Shown here: positions 9,072 through 17,937 of the stretch, one piece after another
Layout of the letters: each line of letters begins with the position of its first letter
How positions within the stretch are numbered: position 1 is the first letter of the stretch
Program-made: the position numbers and the translations under genes
The notes under the pieces: model-generated
The model's database searches: none
What the model saw: the letters and a program-made list of their open reading frames with translations, nothing else
What the model was told of the DNA's origin: nothing
Source of the DNA: Parvicella tangerina
GTDB taxonomy: Bacteria > Bacteroidota > Bacteroidia > Flavobacteriales_D > Parvicellaceae
NCBI RefSeq assembly: GCF_907165195.1
Contig: NZ_OU015584.1
Coordinates: 3,792,978-3,856,977, forward strand
Length of the DNA: 64,000 bases
Reading direction: 5' to 3'

Positions 9072-9573
9072 TTACTTTTAATAAGTGACTCTTTGAATGA
9101 ATTAATGTAAAATGCACCAGCTCAGATATGGTTAGTTTTCCTAGAGAAGGATGTGGAAGCAATACTTTATCCAAATCATTCTGATCCCACTTATTCAGCA
9201 GCTTCTCTAATTCCAGGGTTTTGTTTAACCATTTATCATACAGCTCTTTTGAGGTGTTGAACTTATTCTTCTTCGGTTCATAATACTTAGGAGCCACAGC
9301 CCCTTGTCCTAGCTCTTCCCGATAGATCTTTTCAACCTCACTAAAAGAGTATACAGGACGACTAGCCGTACCAAATAGCAACCGAATTTGAAATTTGGGC
9401 ATCTTGAGAGCTCTAATGATCGGAGATATTGAAAGCACCAAATGAATGATCTCCTCATTGATGGACCACTTACCCTCTTTACTTTCGTTCACGGTGTCTT
9501 CATCCAGCGTGATCAAATAATCGTGATACCGCTTGGTCAACTCAACTAGCTCTTGCAAACTCTCTTCCATCAT
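9052..9573 (-). CDS. DinB-like superfamily protein
   Basis: 173 residues of a four-helix DinB/YfiT-like protein (unrelated to DinB polymerase). The family signature is visible: GKWSINEEIIHLVLS near residue 33, and LVHFTLIHSKSHL at the C-terminal end, which supply the histidines expected to bind metal. Members act as metal-dependent thiol or nucleophile transferases, but most are uncharacterised. It starts only 5 bp after the TetR gene stop on the same strand and may be part of its regulon. Confidence 0.75.
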   Translation of the reverse strand: MMEESLQELVELTKRYHDYLITLDEDTVNESKEGKWSINEEIIHLVLSISPIIRALKMPKFQIRLLFGTASRPVYSFSEVEKIYREELGQGAVAPKYYEPKKNKFNTSKELYDKWLNKTLELEKLLNKWDQNDLDKVLLPHPSLGKLTISELVHFTLIHSKSHLLKVKNPETF

Positions 9574-9578
9574 TTTTG

Positions 9579-10175
9579 CTATTTACGATAAGATTTAATA
9601 ATAGTATCTATCTGATCAGCCACATAAATGAGTGGTCTATCGTTATGTTCAATATACGCCACAAAAACGGCTCCTTGTATCATTGAATAAATCAAGATTG
9701 CTAACTCTTTTGAATTAGTTTTCTTCTTAAATTTCTTTTGCTTAATGCCAAGTTCAATGATCTCATGAATGTTAGACATCAGAATCTTTGATGCCTCTAC
9801 GGCATCCTTATAGAGTGGATCATTTACATGTTTTGCATCATTCACTACATTAAGTATCGGACAACCTCCTAGTTCGTCCATCTTTACATAATAGTTACGA
9901 TAATACTCAGTGATTGCTTTGAGTTTCTTAATCGCACTTTTCTCTTTAGCAATGGCATCTTGAAGTGGCTTCAAAACTTGCATTAAATTATAATTGAATG
10001 CTTTTTGCGCCAAGTCTTCCTTATTTTCAAAATTACCATAAACGGAACCCTTCGTTAAGCCTGTTGCGTTCAAAACATCACTCAAGCTGGTTCCGGCATA
10101 ACCCTGTGCATTAAAAATCGGGGATACTTTTTCTAGAATAAACGCTTTAGTTCGATCTGCTTTCGTCTCTTTCAT
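9579..10175 (-). CDS. TetR family transcriptional regulator
   Basis: 198 residues from ATG at 10173-10175; the longer frame would need a TTG start. The helix-turn-helix is visible at FNAQGYAGTSLSDVLNATGLTKGSVYGNF with KEDLAQKA after it, the classic TetR recognition helix. The rest is a helical ligand-binding domain. It precedes the DinB-like gene with a 5-bp gap, so the two are probably co-transcribed and self-regulated. Its ligand is unknown. Confidence 0.9.
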   Translation of the reverse strand: MKETKADRTKAFILEKVSPIFNAQGYAGTSLSDVLNATGLTKGSVYGNFENKEDLAQKAFNYNLMQVLKPLQDAIAKEKSAIKKLKAITEYYRNYYVKMDELGGCPILNVVNDAKHVNDPLYKDAVEASKILMSNIHEIIELGIKQKKFKKKTNSKELAILIYSMIQGAVFVAYIEHNDRPLIYVADQIDTIIKSYRK

Positions 10176-10215
10176 AGAACGAATGTACAAAAAAATACCG
10201 AAAGGTACACAAGCT

Positions 10216-10452
10216 CTATTTCCCCTTACAATCGTGTACTTTAATGATTTTAACTGGACAAACCTCTTTCGTTTGCAGAGCTTTATCCCTCAGATCGTCA
10301 GAAGTTCGAATGGTGTGAAACCCTCTCTTATCCATACTATTGAGTAAAACACTCTTTCCATCTTTTTTAGACATCATAAATAGCTCTGGTGCTATCTCAT
10401 AACAATAGTTGCACCCTATACACTTGTCTCTTTGTAAGGTTACGGATATCAC
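10216..10452 (-). CDS. 4Fe-4S ferredoxin
   Basis: 78 residues with one cluster-binding set, CIGCNYC near residue 11 and VCP near residue 65. The start overlaps the stop of the U32 gene by 4 bp (ATGA), so translation is probably coupled. Position directly after the U32 protein and TrhO genes suggests that it supplies electrons, or cluster redox state, to the U32 enzyme. That role is inferred from the operon. Confidence 0.87.
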   Translation of the reverse strand: MISVTLQRDKCIGCNYCYEIAPELFMMSKKDGKSVLLNSMDKRGFHTIRTSDDLRDKALQTKEVCPVKIIKVHDCKGK

Positions 10453-11693
10453 TTTAGATCTGGATTTGGAATTAACTTATAAAGCTTATCAGTGGTTCGA
10501 ATTCTCTCCGCCAGTGCAAAGGTTAAACTATCCCCCTTAACGGCAACTTCGGCCGGTTGACCGTTTACGAAAAAATTGTCTAATGTCGCTTCCACAATTC
10601 CTGTAGTAGGCCCCGTGATCAATACCTTATCTCCTTGCTCCACCTTCTGCGCCTCCACTAAAAATTCTGCAATCTTTGTTTTGGGATAATAATGCGCGCC
10701 TTTAGCAATATAAACTTTCTTCTGGGTAGCTTTTGATCCATTTTGGTCATGCCACTCTCCCATTTTCTGACCTAGGTAGTATCCACTCCAGAAGCCTCGG
10801 TTGTAGACTTTATTCAATTCATCCATCCAACCTTTAACCTTATCAGGTCCATAAGTTCCATCAGCAATTGCATCGATAGCTTCACGATAACATCGAACAG
10901 TTGTCAAAACATACTCAGGAGCTCTTCCTCTACCTTCGATCTTCAGCACTTTTATTCCAGATGCTACTACTTGGTCTAAAAAGTTAATTGTGCACAGATC
11001 TTTAGGTGACATGATGTACTCGTTATCAATCTCCAATTCGTAACCCGTTTCTTTATCCGTAACGGTATACGTTCTTCTACAGTTCTGAATGCACGCTCCT
11101 CTATTTGCTGATGAGTTATTGGAGTGTAGTGAAAGGTAACACTTCCCACTCACCGCCATACATAACGCTCCATGTCCGAAGATCTCTATCTCGATCAGAT
11201 TTCCAGACGGTCCTTTGATCTGCTCTCTTTCAATCTCATCTGTTATTTTCTTTACTTGACGCAAACTCAATTCTCGGCTCAAAACCATTACATCAGCAAA
11301 GTGAGCGTAGAATTTTACGGTCTCGATGTTCGTGACATTGAGTTGAGTAGAAATATGTACCTCCACTCCAATGGAAGATGCATAATTGATCACGGCTTGG
11401 TCAGAAGCAATTACTGCAGTAATATTATTTTCTTTCACCGCATTGATCAGCGTTTTAACAATCGACAAATCATGGTCGTAAATAATCGTGTTTAACGTTA
11501 AATAAGTTCTCACATTATGCTCTCCGCAATATTCACCAATCTCCTTAAGATCTTCCACCGTAAAATTGGCAGCAGGGCGCGCACGCATGTTGAGTTGTTC
11601 CACACCAAAATATATGCTGTCTGCCCCAGCTTTAACCGCTGCTCTCATTGCCTCCCAGTTTCCGGCAGGCGCCATTAATTCAATCTTTTGCAT
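10449..11693 (-). CDS. trhP: U32 family protein, probable tRNA hydroxylation protein TrhP
   Basis: 414 residues from ATG at 11691-11693; one codon upstream is a TTG that is less likely. It has the U32 core (LMAPAGNWEAMRAAVKAGAD and the HISTQLNVTN block) and four clustered cysteines, CMAVSGKC and CIQNC, that match the iron-sulfur site of U32 RNA-modifying enzymes, plus a C-terminal beta domain as in E. coli YegQ/TrhP. TrhP forms 5-hydroxyuridine at tRNA position 34 with prephenate as a precursor. Adjacency to TrhO strongly supports this member of the U32 family over UbiU or RlhA. The symbol is by analogy. Confidence 0.8.
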   Translation of the reverse strand: MQKIELMAPAGNWEAMRAAVKAGADSIYFGVEQLNMRARPAANFTVEDLKEIGEYCGEHNVRTYLTLNTIIYDHDLSIVKTLINAVKENNITAVIASDQAVINYASSIGVEVHISTQLNVTNIETVKFYAHFADVMVLSRELSLRQVKKITDEIEREQIKGPSGNLIEIEIFGHGALCMAVSGKCYLSLHSNNSSANRGACIQNCRRTYTVTDKETGYELEIDNEYIMSPKDLCTINFLDQVVASGIKVLKIEGRGRAPEYVLTTVRCYREAIDAIADGTYGPDKVKGWMDELNKVYNRGFWSGYYLGQKMGEWHDQNGSKATQKKVYIAKGAHYYPKTKIAEFLVEAQKVEQGDKVLITGPTTGIVEATLDNFFVNGQPAEVAVKGDSLTFALAERIRTTDKLYKLIPNPDLK

Positions 11694-11697
11694 CAAT

Positions 11698-12729
11698 CTA
11701 TTTTTTAAATCGTAATGCTTCTGACCTTCCTTTTTTAAAGATCTTGTTACTAACCGATCTTCCTCTTCTCAGCTTCTTTTGCTCATCTTCTGGAAGCGCA
11801 GCAACTGACATGCATTCGTCTGAGCAACAATTGTTCATTTTTTCCCGACACGATTTACATTGAATAAAAAGCAAGTGACAGGCCTGATTATCACAATTAA
11901 CGTGCTCGTCACATGGTGCTCCACACTGATGACACTGAGAAATAACGTCATCTGAAACCCTTTCTCCCCTTCTGTGATCGAAAACGAAGTTTTTACCAAT
12001 AAACTTATTTTCCAAGTTATCTGCTTTGGTTTGTCTAACGTATTCTATAATACCCCCTTCAAGTTGATAAACATTCTTGAAGCCTTTGTGCTTATAATAG
12101 GCGCTAGCTTTCTCACAACGAATTCCACCTGTGCAATACATCACCAAGTTTTTATCCTCTTTATGGTCTTTTAGATCCTCTTCAATGATGTCCAAGGAAT
12201 CTCTAAACGTATCCACATCAGGAGTTACGGCTCCTTGGAAATGACCAATTTCGCTCTCGTAATGATTTCTCATGTCTACGCAAATGGTATTCGGATCTGC
12301 CAACATTTCATTGAACTCTTTAGCTGATAAATGAACCCCTTTATTCGTAACATCAAACGTATCGTCATTCAAGCCATCAGCGACAATTTTGTTTCTAACT
12401 TTCACCTTAAGTTTTAAGAAAGACTTATTGTCCTGCTCAATCGCAATATTCAAACGAATATCTTTTAGAAAAGGAATAGAATCTAGGAATTCTTTAAATT
12501 CATAAAACCTTCTTGAGGGAACAGATAACTGCGCGTTAATTCCCTCAGAAGCAATGTAAATCCTTCCTAAAACTTCTTGCTCATTCCAATTTACAAATAA
12601 GTAGTTTCTAAAAATCGTGGGATTCTTAATATGATGGTACTGATAGAAAGATATGGTCAAACGATCCTCGCCTGACTCATCAATGAGTTGAGCTCTTTCT
12701 TCAGCACTTAATTTATTGTACAGTTGCAT
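11698..12729 (-). CDS. trhO: tRNA uridine(34) hydroxylase, rhodanese-related (TrhO/YceA)
   Basis: 343 residues with the TrhO layout: an N-terminal acylphosphatase-like domain (about 1-110), a rhodanese domain with the active-site loop YCTGGIRCEKAS near residue 200, and a cysteine-rich tail (CHQCGAPC, CKSC, NNCCSDEC) that probably binds metal. TrhO uses oxygen to hydroxylate U34 of tRNAs that read NNU/NNA/NNG codons. It is first in a tight three-gene operon with the U32 protein and a ferredoxin; only 4 bp separate it from the next start. Confidence 0.9.
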   Translation of the reverse strand: MQLYNKLSAEERAQLIDESGEDRLTISFYQYHHIKNPTIFRNYLFVNWNEQEVLGRIYIASEGINAQLSVPSRRFYEFKEFLDSIPFLKDIRLNIAIEQDNKSFLKLKVKVRNKIVADGLNDDTFDVTNKGVHLSAKEFNEMLADPNTICVDMRNHYESEIGHFQGAVTPDVDTFRDSLDIIEEDLKDHKEDKNLVMYCTGGIRCEKASAYYKHKGFKNVYQLEGGIIEYVRQTKADNLENKFIGKNFVFDHRRGERVSDDVISQCHQCGAPCDEHVNCDNQACHLLFIQCKSCREKMNNCCSDECMSVAALPEDEQKKLRRGRSVSNKIFKKGRSEALRFKK

Positions 12730-12759
12730 GCTATATCAATTTTCTAAGTTACTGAGCCG

Positions 12760-12767
12760 CAAATATA
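12760..12767 (-). promoter_or_regulatory. Candidate -7 element for the trhO operon
   Basis: On the minus strand TATATTTG fits TAnnTTTG about 30 bp before the trhO start. No TTG is found at the correct distance, so support is partial. Confidence 0.35.
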
Positions 12768-12781
12768 TAAAATTCCAAGGA

Positions 12782-13237
12782 TTACCCTGCTTTGTATCGT
12801 TTCAGCGACTTTCTAGCTTGCGCTCGGAATTTTTTCCTGAAGAAGTTAGTACCCCCAAATATCCAGCCCTTAAAGCCAAATGCTTGTGAAGCCCACTTGT
12901 GAAGGTTGAAATTGTCTGAATGCTTTAGGATTAAACCCTCCTTCAACTCAAACTTTGCATCGATCTTATTGTGAATCTTTCTTTTGGTTAAAGAAAAAGT
13001 ATACCATGCTTCCCAGTGTGCTTTTCCTGAAGTTTCACTAACCTCAATTTTAGAAAATTCAATCTTCAGATCCTTACCTTGCTCGCACAACATTCGCCAC
13101 ATTTTCTTGGCTTCTTCTCCATACAGCTTTCCAAATGCTGGATCTTCAAAGGTCACCTCATCGTGATAACAAGCCTGCATGGTTTCCCAGTCTTTTTCAG
13201 CAAAAGCGGTGTAGAATTTTTCGATGATATTACTCAT
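12782..13237 (-). CDS. SnoaL/NTF2-like family protein
   Basis: 151 residues with the opening IIEKFYTAFAEKDWETMQACYHDEVTFEDPAFG, typical of SnoaL-like NTF2-fold proteins, which are small cone-shaped binding proteins or enzymes. The fold spans about residues 1-115; the basic tail (FFRKKFRAQARKSLKRYK) is an extension. Substrate and role cannot be read from the sequence. It sits 3 bp after the M28 peptidase gene on the same strand and is probably co-transcribed with it. Confidence 0.75.
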   Translation of the reverse strand: MSNIIEKFYTAFAEKDWETMQACYHDEVTFEDPAFGKLYGEEAKKMWRMLCEQGKDLKIEFSKIEVSETSGKAHWEAWYTFSLTKRKIHNKIDAKFELKEGLILKHSDNFNLHKWASQAFGFKGWIFGGTNFFRKKFRAQARKSLKRYKAG

Positions 13238-13240
13238 TAG

Positions 13241-14506
13241 TTATAGTTTTTTCACAAAAGCGTTGAGTAATCTAGCCAAATCATCAAACTCATTTAACGG
13301 TAAGGTTTCGGCTCGGTCATGTATATCGTGATAATAGCTCACCCCTCCCATCGTATAGATAAAAATACTGGGCACTCCAGCTTCTGAGAAAAAGTAGTGA
13401 TCACTGTTTGCAGCCTTACCACGCATCTTGATCTTTTTTAAATATTCTCCCTGAGAATTGAGTTTAGTCAGTTTTTTAAACTGCTTGGTATATACGGCAC
13501 CGTTTACCACAGTTATTCCCTCCTCCCCTGTTCCCAAGATATCTAAATTGATCAAAAACTTGATTTCTTCTAACGGGAATAAGGGATTTTCAACATAATG
13601 TTTTGAACCTAGCAAGCCCACCTCCTCTGCACCAAAAGCCATAAAAACCATGTTATACTTGGGCGGATGTTCTGAATAATATTTGGCTAAATACAACAAC
13701 ATGGCAACACCACTTGCGTTATCGTTTGCACCAGGAAAATATGCGCTGCTTCCAAGTTGACCTAGATGATCATAGTGTGCAGAGAATACGATCGTTTTCT
13801 TTTTGCATTTTCCTTCGACCTTACCGATTACATTCTGACTTTCCAGTTGTTTGACAAACTTATTCTGCACATAGATATCTATACGTTCTCCATTCTTTAT
13901 TCGATCAGAATAAAGCGAATCTCTCAGCTCTATGATTGGGAACTCAAACTCAATTCTGCCCACGGTCCAAGTGTACTTTTTGTTGGTTAAGAAAATAACT
14001 GGAGCTAGTTGTGCTCCTTTATATTTCCAATCTCGGAGCATCTGATTAGTGTCGATGTCTTTGGTTTCTATATCCTGAATAACCAACACCTTTCCATCAC
14101 GCGATTCATTGCTATATTCAAACTTAAAGAAATCTTTATCTGAAGTAATGAAAACAGGTTCATAAACTCCATTACAACTTCCAGAGTTTGCATCAACAAT
14201 AAAGTTATCTCCCACCAATAGAGGTTCTTTTCCGATCTTCAGTTCTACGAATTCAGGAAACGTATTTACATCAAAGTTGAAAGGTTGTTGGTAACTATCA
14301 CCAATTGGCTGTAAACCAAATTCCTCGAATTTTCCCTGAATAAAATCTGCCGCCAATTTGTGACCTTCGTTTACATAGCCTCTTCCATGATACTTCTCTG
14401 AACAGAGCTCTTTGGTTATTTTCAACCCAAATTCTTGTTGGCCGAAACTTAACCCAAACCATAGAAGTATAAAACCAATCGCCTGTAACTTTTTCATTTT
14501 TTGCAT
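13241..14506 (-). CDS. Secreted M28 family zinc aminopeptidase
   Basis: 421 residues with an N-terminal signal peptide (MKKLQAIGFILLWFGLSFG; ATG at 14497 is an equally good start). Between about residues 120 and 220 is a PA-like insertion, and the catalytic domain follows. The two-zinc ligands of M28 can be followed: His and Asp in SAHYDHLG and GANDNASG, the EE pair in GAEEVGLLGS, Asp in NLDILG, and the late His in YYHDIHD. It should release N-terminal amino acids from peptides in the periplasm or outside the cell. Confidence 0.88.
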   Translation of the reverse strand: MQKMKKLQAIGFILLWFGLSFGQQEFGLKITKELCSEKYHGRGYVNEGHKLAADFIQGKFEEFGLQPIGDSYQQPFNFDVNTFPEFVELKIGKEPLLVGDNFIVDANSGSCNGVYEPVFITSDKDFFKFEYSNESRDGKVLVIQDIETKDIDTNQMLRDWKYKGAQLAPVIFLTNKKYTWTVGRIEFEFPIIELRDSLYSDRIKNGERIDIYVQNKFVKQLESQNVIGKVEGKCKKKTIVFSAHYDHLGQLGSSAYFPGANDNASGVAMLLYLAKYYSEHPPKYNMVFMAFGAEEVGLLGSKHYVENPLFPLEEIKFLINLDILGTGEEGITVVNGAVYTKQFKKLTKLNSQGEYLKKIKMRGKAANSDHYFFSEAGVPSIFIYTMGGVSYYHDIHDRAETLPLNEFDDLARLLNAFVKKL

Positions 14507-14579
14507 TATTCTTGAGGCTAAGATAGGGATTCAATGGATTATGTAGCAATAATATCACTAACTTGAGGTTTGCTATTCA

Positions 14580-16628
14580 ATGGGTATTTTAAAGACCATA
14601 TTATTTCCTTTTGTGTTTTTCTTGGCTGTTTCAACAATAGCTCAGGAAGATCGACTATATATTGACTTTGACGACCCCAACTCAGCTGCACTGGTAAACA
14701 ACCCTCATGAATTAGAAAAGTACACTTCGGTTTATCTAAAAAACACTGAGAACTATGATAACCTAGATGCTCTTTTACAGCAAATTAAGAAAACGAATAA
14801 CATTACCTCTATCATTGTAACGAGCTATTACGATAAGAAACTTCCAGAATCATTAGCTGATTGCAAAAGTCTCAATAAAATCACCCTCCTGAATTGTACC
14901 CAGTTAAATGTAAAACAATTTGTAAAATACATCGGTAAACTTCCAACGCTTGAAACCATTAACCTTGGCAACTGCAAAATTGATGCAATTCCTTCTGATA
15001 TTAAGCATTGTACACAGCTACGCACCATCAACATCTCAATGAACAACATGCTCGACCTACCAACTACGATCGAGTCATTGAGTGCTTGCAAAAACTTAAC
15101 ATCGATGTCATTGCCCGTCAATCAAATTGCCGAGATCCCAGAAAACATTAATCTACTGACAAACCTCAAAGAACTGAATCTTGCCAATAATAATTTAATT
15201 GATCTTCCGGATGAAATAGGTGAACTGGATAGTTTGACCTCTATCTCCATGCAAAAGAACATTATTGTTTCTCCGCTAAAAACATACAAAAAATTAAACC
15301 CGCTAAATATCAAGTTTTTATCTGTGGATGAGGTAACACCCGAAGAGCTCGCAATTCTAAAAGAAAGATTTCCAAATGCAGAAATCAAGCAATCCAAAAA
15401 ACCTTCGGTAGATCTCTATGAACTTCATCAACAGTTTAAGGATTCAATTGCTCAAGAGATTGATCAGAATCGAGTTGACAATTCTGCAGACCCTTATGTT
15501 GTGAAAAAGAGGGAAAGTATTGATGTTCGAGCACATTCTTTAGCCTACCTTCATTATGCGGAGGCTTTTGACCCGATAACCAACGCTAATTATAAAGGTG
15601 ACTCGCTAACTTTTGATGAACGCTATCTGGACACTAACTACTTCAATACATACAGGCGACAAGGTAAATTACCGTATGATTATTTTGAGTTAACTACTGT
15701 CAAGTCTACAAGCAAAAACACGGTTTGGTTTGATTTCAAGTTAACCGAATATTTCTATTATCATTTTCCTGAATATTTTGCTTTCAATCACATGTCGTGG
15801 GTGGTTGTGCAGCCTACAATAGACAAAAAAGAGTTCAAGAAAGCTTTCATAAAGCATGCTAAATACACCGACTTTAGGCTCATCTATAACGATGTTGAAA
15901 AGAACTTCCTCCTTCAATTAAAACTTGCTGGTGAGTTTAAAGAACTGACCGTTATTCCGAAGTTAAAAACACGAAAAAAATCTACTGCAGATGAGCAGTC
16001 CAGTTATGAGATGCGTTACATCAAATACCTCGAGACACTCAATAATCGAAGGATAGATTTTGACAAAGAACTGAAAGATAAAAAAGGAAAATACCTCCTC
16101 GAATTGCGAAAAATCAGGACAAAGGCATGGTTAGAATTCAGTAACCTCTATCTTTCTGAAAAAGAAAAGTCCTGGACACAACAAGAATGGTTAGCCTATT
16201 ATGACGAAGTAATTGCCAATCAAGAACAGGCGCTATTGAATGCTCAGATGGACTTTAAATACCTTGATCAATACTTATTCTTGCAACAATATCAAAAGAT
16301 CAACGCTATTTCAGAAGCGGAGTCCAAATATGGCCCTGCAAGAAAAATTCAGTTCTTGGACTTAGAAAGAAAAGAAGTTAGCATTACTGGTCTCTACGTG
16401 ATCGATCTGGTTAATAAAACCTACAAGGTTTACAAAGGTAGTAACGCCCCAATGGAGTTTTATCTATTTGCACCCGACACACCTGTGGCCGTGATCGCTA
16501 GATTGAGAAACGGAAACTTTTCTATGGTGGAAGAGACCATTGAAAACAACCGTAAATTGACGCTAGATGAGTACCCAGCAGATTACACTCAGCTATATGA
16601 TCTGATGAGTAAATTAAAAATGTTGTAA
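14580..16628 (+). CDS. Exported leucine-rich repeat protein
   Basis: 682 residues beginning with a signal peptide (FPFVFFLAVSTIAQ). Residues about 60-260 contain leucine-rich repeats of roughly 23 residues, such as LKELNLANNNLIDLPDEIGEL and LRTINISMNNMLDLPTTIE. The rest (about 270-680) has no recognised domain; it is charged with a helical lysine/glutamate-rich middle. It lies 38 bp upstream of the ECF sigma factor on the same strand, so it is likely in the same operon and could be an envelope sensor or effector of that system. That link is inferred only. Confidence 0.78.
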   Translation: MGILKTILFPFVFFLAVSTIAQEDRLYIDFDDPNSAALVNNPHELEKYTSVYLKNTENYDNLDALLQQIKKTNNITSIIVTSYYDKKLPESLADCKSLNKITLLNCTQLNVKQFVKYIGKLPTLETINLGNCKIDAIPSDIKHCTQLRTINISMNNMLDLPTTIESLSACKNLTSMSLPVNQIAEIPENINLLTNLKELNLANNNLIDLPDEIGELDSLTSISMQKNIIVSPLKTYKKLNPLNIKFLSVDEVTPEELAILKERFPNAEIKQSKKPSVDLYELHQQFKDSIAQEIDQNRVDNSADPYVVKKRESIDVRAHSLAYLHYAEAFDPITNANYKGDSLTFDERYLDTNYFNTYRRQGKLPYDYFELTTVKSTSKNTVWFDFKLTEYFYYHFPEYFAFNHMSWVVVQPTIDKKEFKKAFIKHAKYTDFRLIYNDVEKNFLLQLKLAGEFKELTVIPKLKTRKKSTADEQSSYEMRYIKYLETLNNRRIDFDKELKDKKGKYLLELRKIRTKAWLEFSNLYLSEKEKSWTQQEWLAYYDEVIANQEQALLNAQMDFKYLDQYLFLQQYQKINAISEAESKYGPARKIQFLDLERKEVSITGLYVIDLVNKTYKVYKGSNAPMEFYLFAPDTPVAVIARLRNGNFSMVEETIENNRKLTLDEYPADYTQLYDLMSKLKML

Positions 16629-16666
16629 CCTTTTAAAGAACTGGTATTATTCCAGAAAAGAACCGA

Positions 16667-17239
16667 TTGAAAACAGTTAATGCATTATATCACCAAACGG
16701 CTTCAGCAATTGATGAAGAGCTCGAGTGGATTGAAGCATCAAAGACCGACCCAAAGCAATTCGGACCTTTGTACAGGAAGTATTACACGGATATATTCAG
16801 GTACATCTGGAAGCGTGTAGGAGAAGAAGAGTTAGCAGCTACTTTAGTATCGAATGTCTTTGTAAAAGCACTGCAATCCATTCATAAATATACCTACAGG
16901 GGAGTTCCATTTTCTGCCTGGTTATACCAGATCGCTAGAAATGAGATCAATTTGTTTCACCGAGCAAATCAACGTTCCCGAACGGTGACCATGGAAACCT
17001 ATCAGCTAAAAGAAGTGGTTTCAGAAATGAACGAAGATGATAACGAAGAAAACCTGCAGCTACTGCTCAATGGTCTTGAACATCTTCAACCTGAGGAGCT
17101 AGAGCTGTTAGAGATGCGCTACTTTGAGAAACGATCGTTCAAAGAAGTTAGCGAGATCTTACAGATTAAGGAAGGAACGGCTAAAGTTAAAATGCATCGA
17201 ATTATTCAAAAATTGAAAGACCTTATACTGAACGTATGA
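16667..17239 (+). CDS. ECF-type RNA polymerase sigma factor
   Basis: 190 residues with sigma region 2 (FGPLYRKYYTDIFRYIWKRVG to FSAWLYQIARNEI) and region 4 (LEMRYFEKRSFKEVSEILQIKEGTAKVKMHR), the recognition helix. No ATG is available in frame between the upstream stop at 16634 and the domain, so TTG at 16667 is the likely start. It overlaps the next gene by 4 bp (ATGA), the usual layout of an ECF sigma factor with its membrane-bound anti-sigma factor. Confidence 0.88.
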   Translation: MKTVNALYHQTASAIDEELEWIEASKTDPKQFGPLYRKYYTDIFRYIWKRVGEEELAATLVSNVFVKALQSIHKYTYRGVPFSAWLYQIARNEINLFHRANQRSRTVTMETYQLKEVVSEMNEDDNEENLQLLLNGLEHLQPEELELLEMRYFEKRSFKEVSEILQIKEGTAKVKMHRIIQKLKDLILNV

Positions 17240-17937
17240 AAAAGTTAAATATACATAGAGATACACCTGAACCTTCCGTTGAAGACATGGAAAAGCACAT
17301 GAGCTTCGAAGAGGTGCTGGATAAAGTTACTACATCTCCTGTTAAGCCTGTCAAAGGTTCTACTGGTTGGGTTATAGGAAGTCTGGCTGGTATTGGTGTA
17401 GTTATTACTGTAATGTTCTTTACTATGAAATCCAATCCAACAGCAAACACGTATGAAAGTATTGCTATGGAGGGCAAAGCGGTAGAAAAAATCACAGCTG
17501 TTGATCATGCTCTGAACCAGCCTGAGAAAGTAGCAATGCAGGAAGTCAGTTCTCCTCCTACAGAAAAAGAGAGCAAGGAAGAGTTGACAACTGAAACTCT
17601 TGTCACTCCATCTCCTTCCGAAAAAACTACTTACTACGAACCCAAATTGGTAGGTAGCATTCCTTTTTCATTTGACGAGTCATTTGGTTTAAGAGAACAA
17701 TGGCAGAAATATCCTGAGCTATCCATTTACGAAAACCTCGTTTTTCAACCCATTGATAAGACACAACAATCCGTACTTAAGCTCACCTGGGATAAAGTTG
17801 ATTTCAATAAGGATGAGAATGGACAATACTACTTCATTCTATACAAAGGAGATCAAGGGGTAATATGTCCGGTAACCCCAGTGTTTGAAGAAGAAGACTT
17901 TGTTAATGCTCTTGAAATTTATCAGGAGCATCAATAG
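17236..17937 (+). CDS. Probable anti-sigma factor, single-pass membrane protein
   Basis: 233 residues. A cytoplasmic N-terminal segment (1-43, with MEKHMSFEEVLDKV) is followed by one membrane helix (GWVIGSLAGIGVVITVMFF, about 45-64), a low-complexity linker rich in S/T/E/P/K, and a C-terminal domain of about 90 residues with no recognised family. Translational coupling to the sigma factor and the topology suggest anti-sigma function, though a canonical zinc-binding anti-sigma motif (HxxxCxxC) is absent. Its last codons overlap the end of the convergent gene by 7 bp. Confidence 0.6.
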   Translation: MKKLNIHRDTPEPSVEDMEKHMSFEEVLDKVTTSPVKPVKGSTGWVIGSLAGIGVVITVMFFTMKSNPTANTYESIAMEGKAVEKITAVDHALNQPEKVAMQEVSSPPTEKESKEELTTETLVTPSPSEKTTYYEPKLVGSIPFSFDESFGLREQWQKYPELSIYENLVFQPIDKTQQSVLKLTWDKVDFNKDENGQYYFILYKGDQGVICPVTPVFEEEDFVNALEIYQEHQ

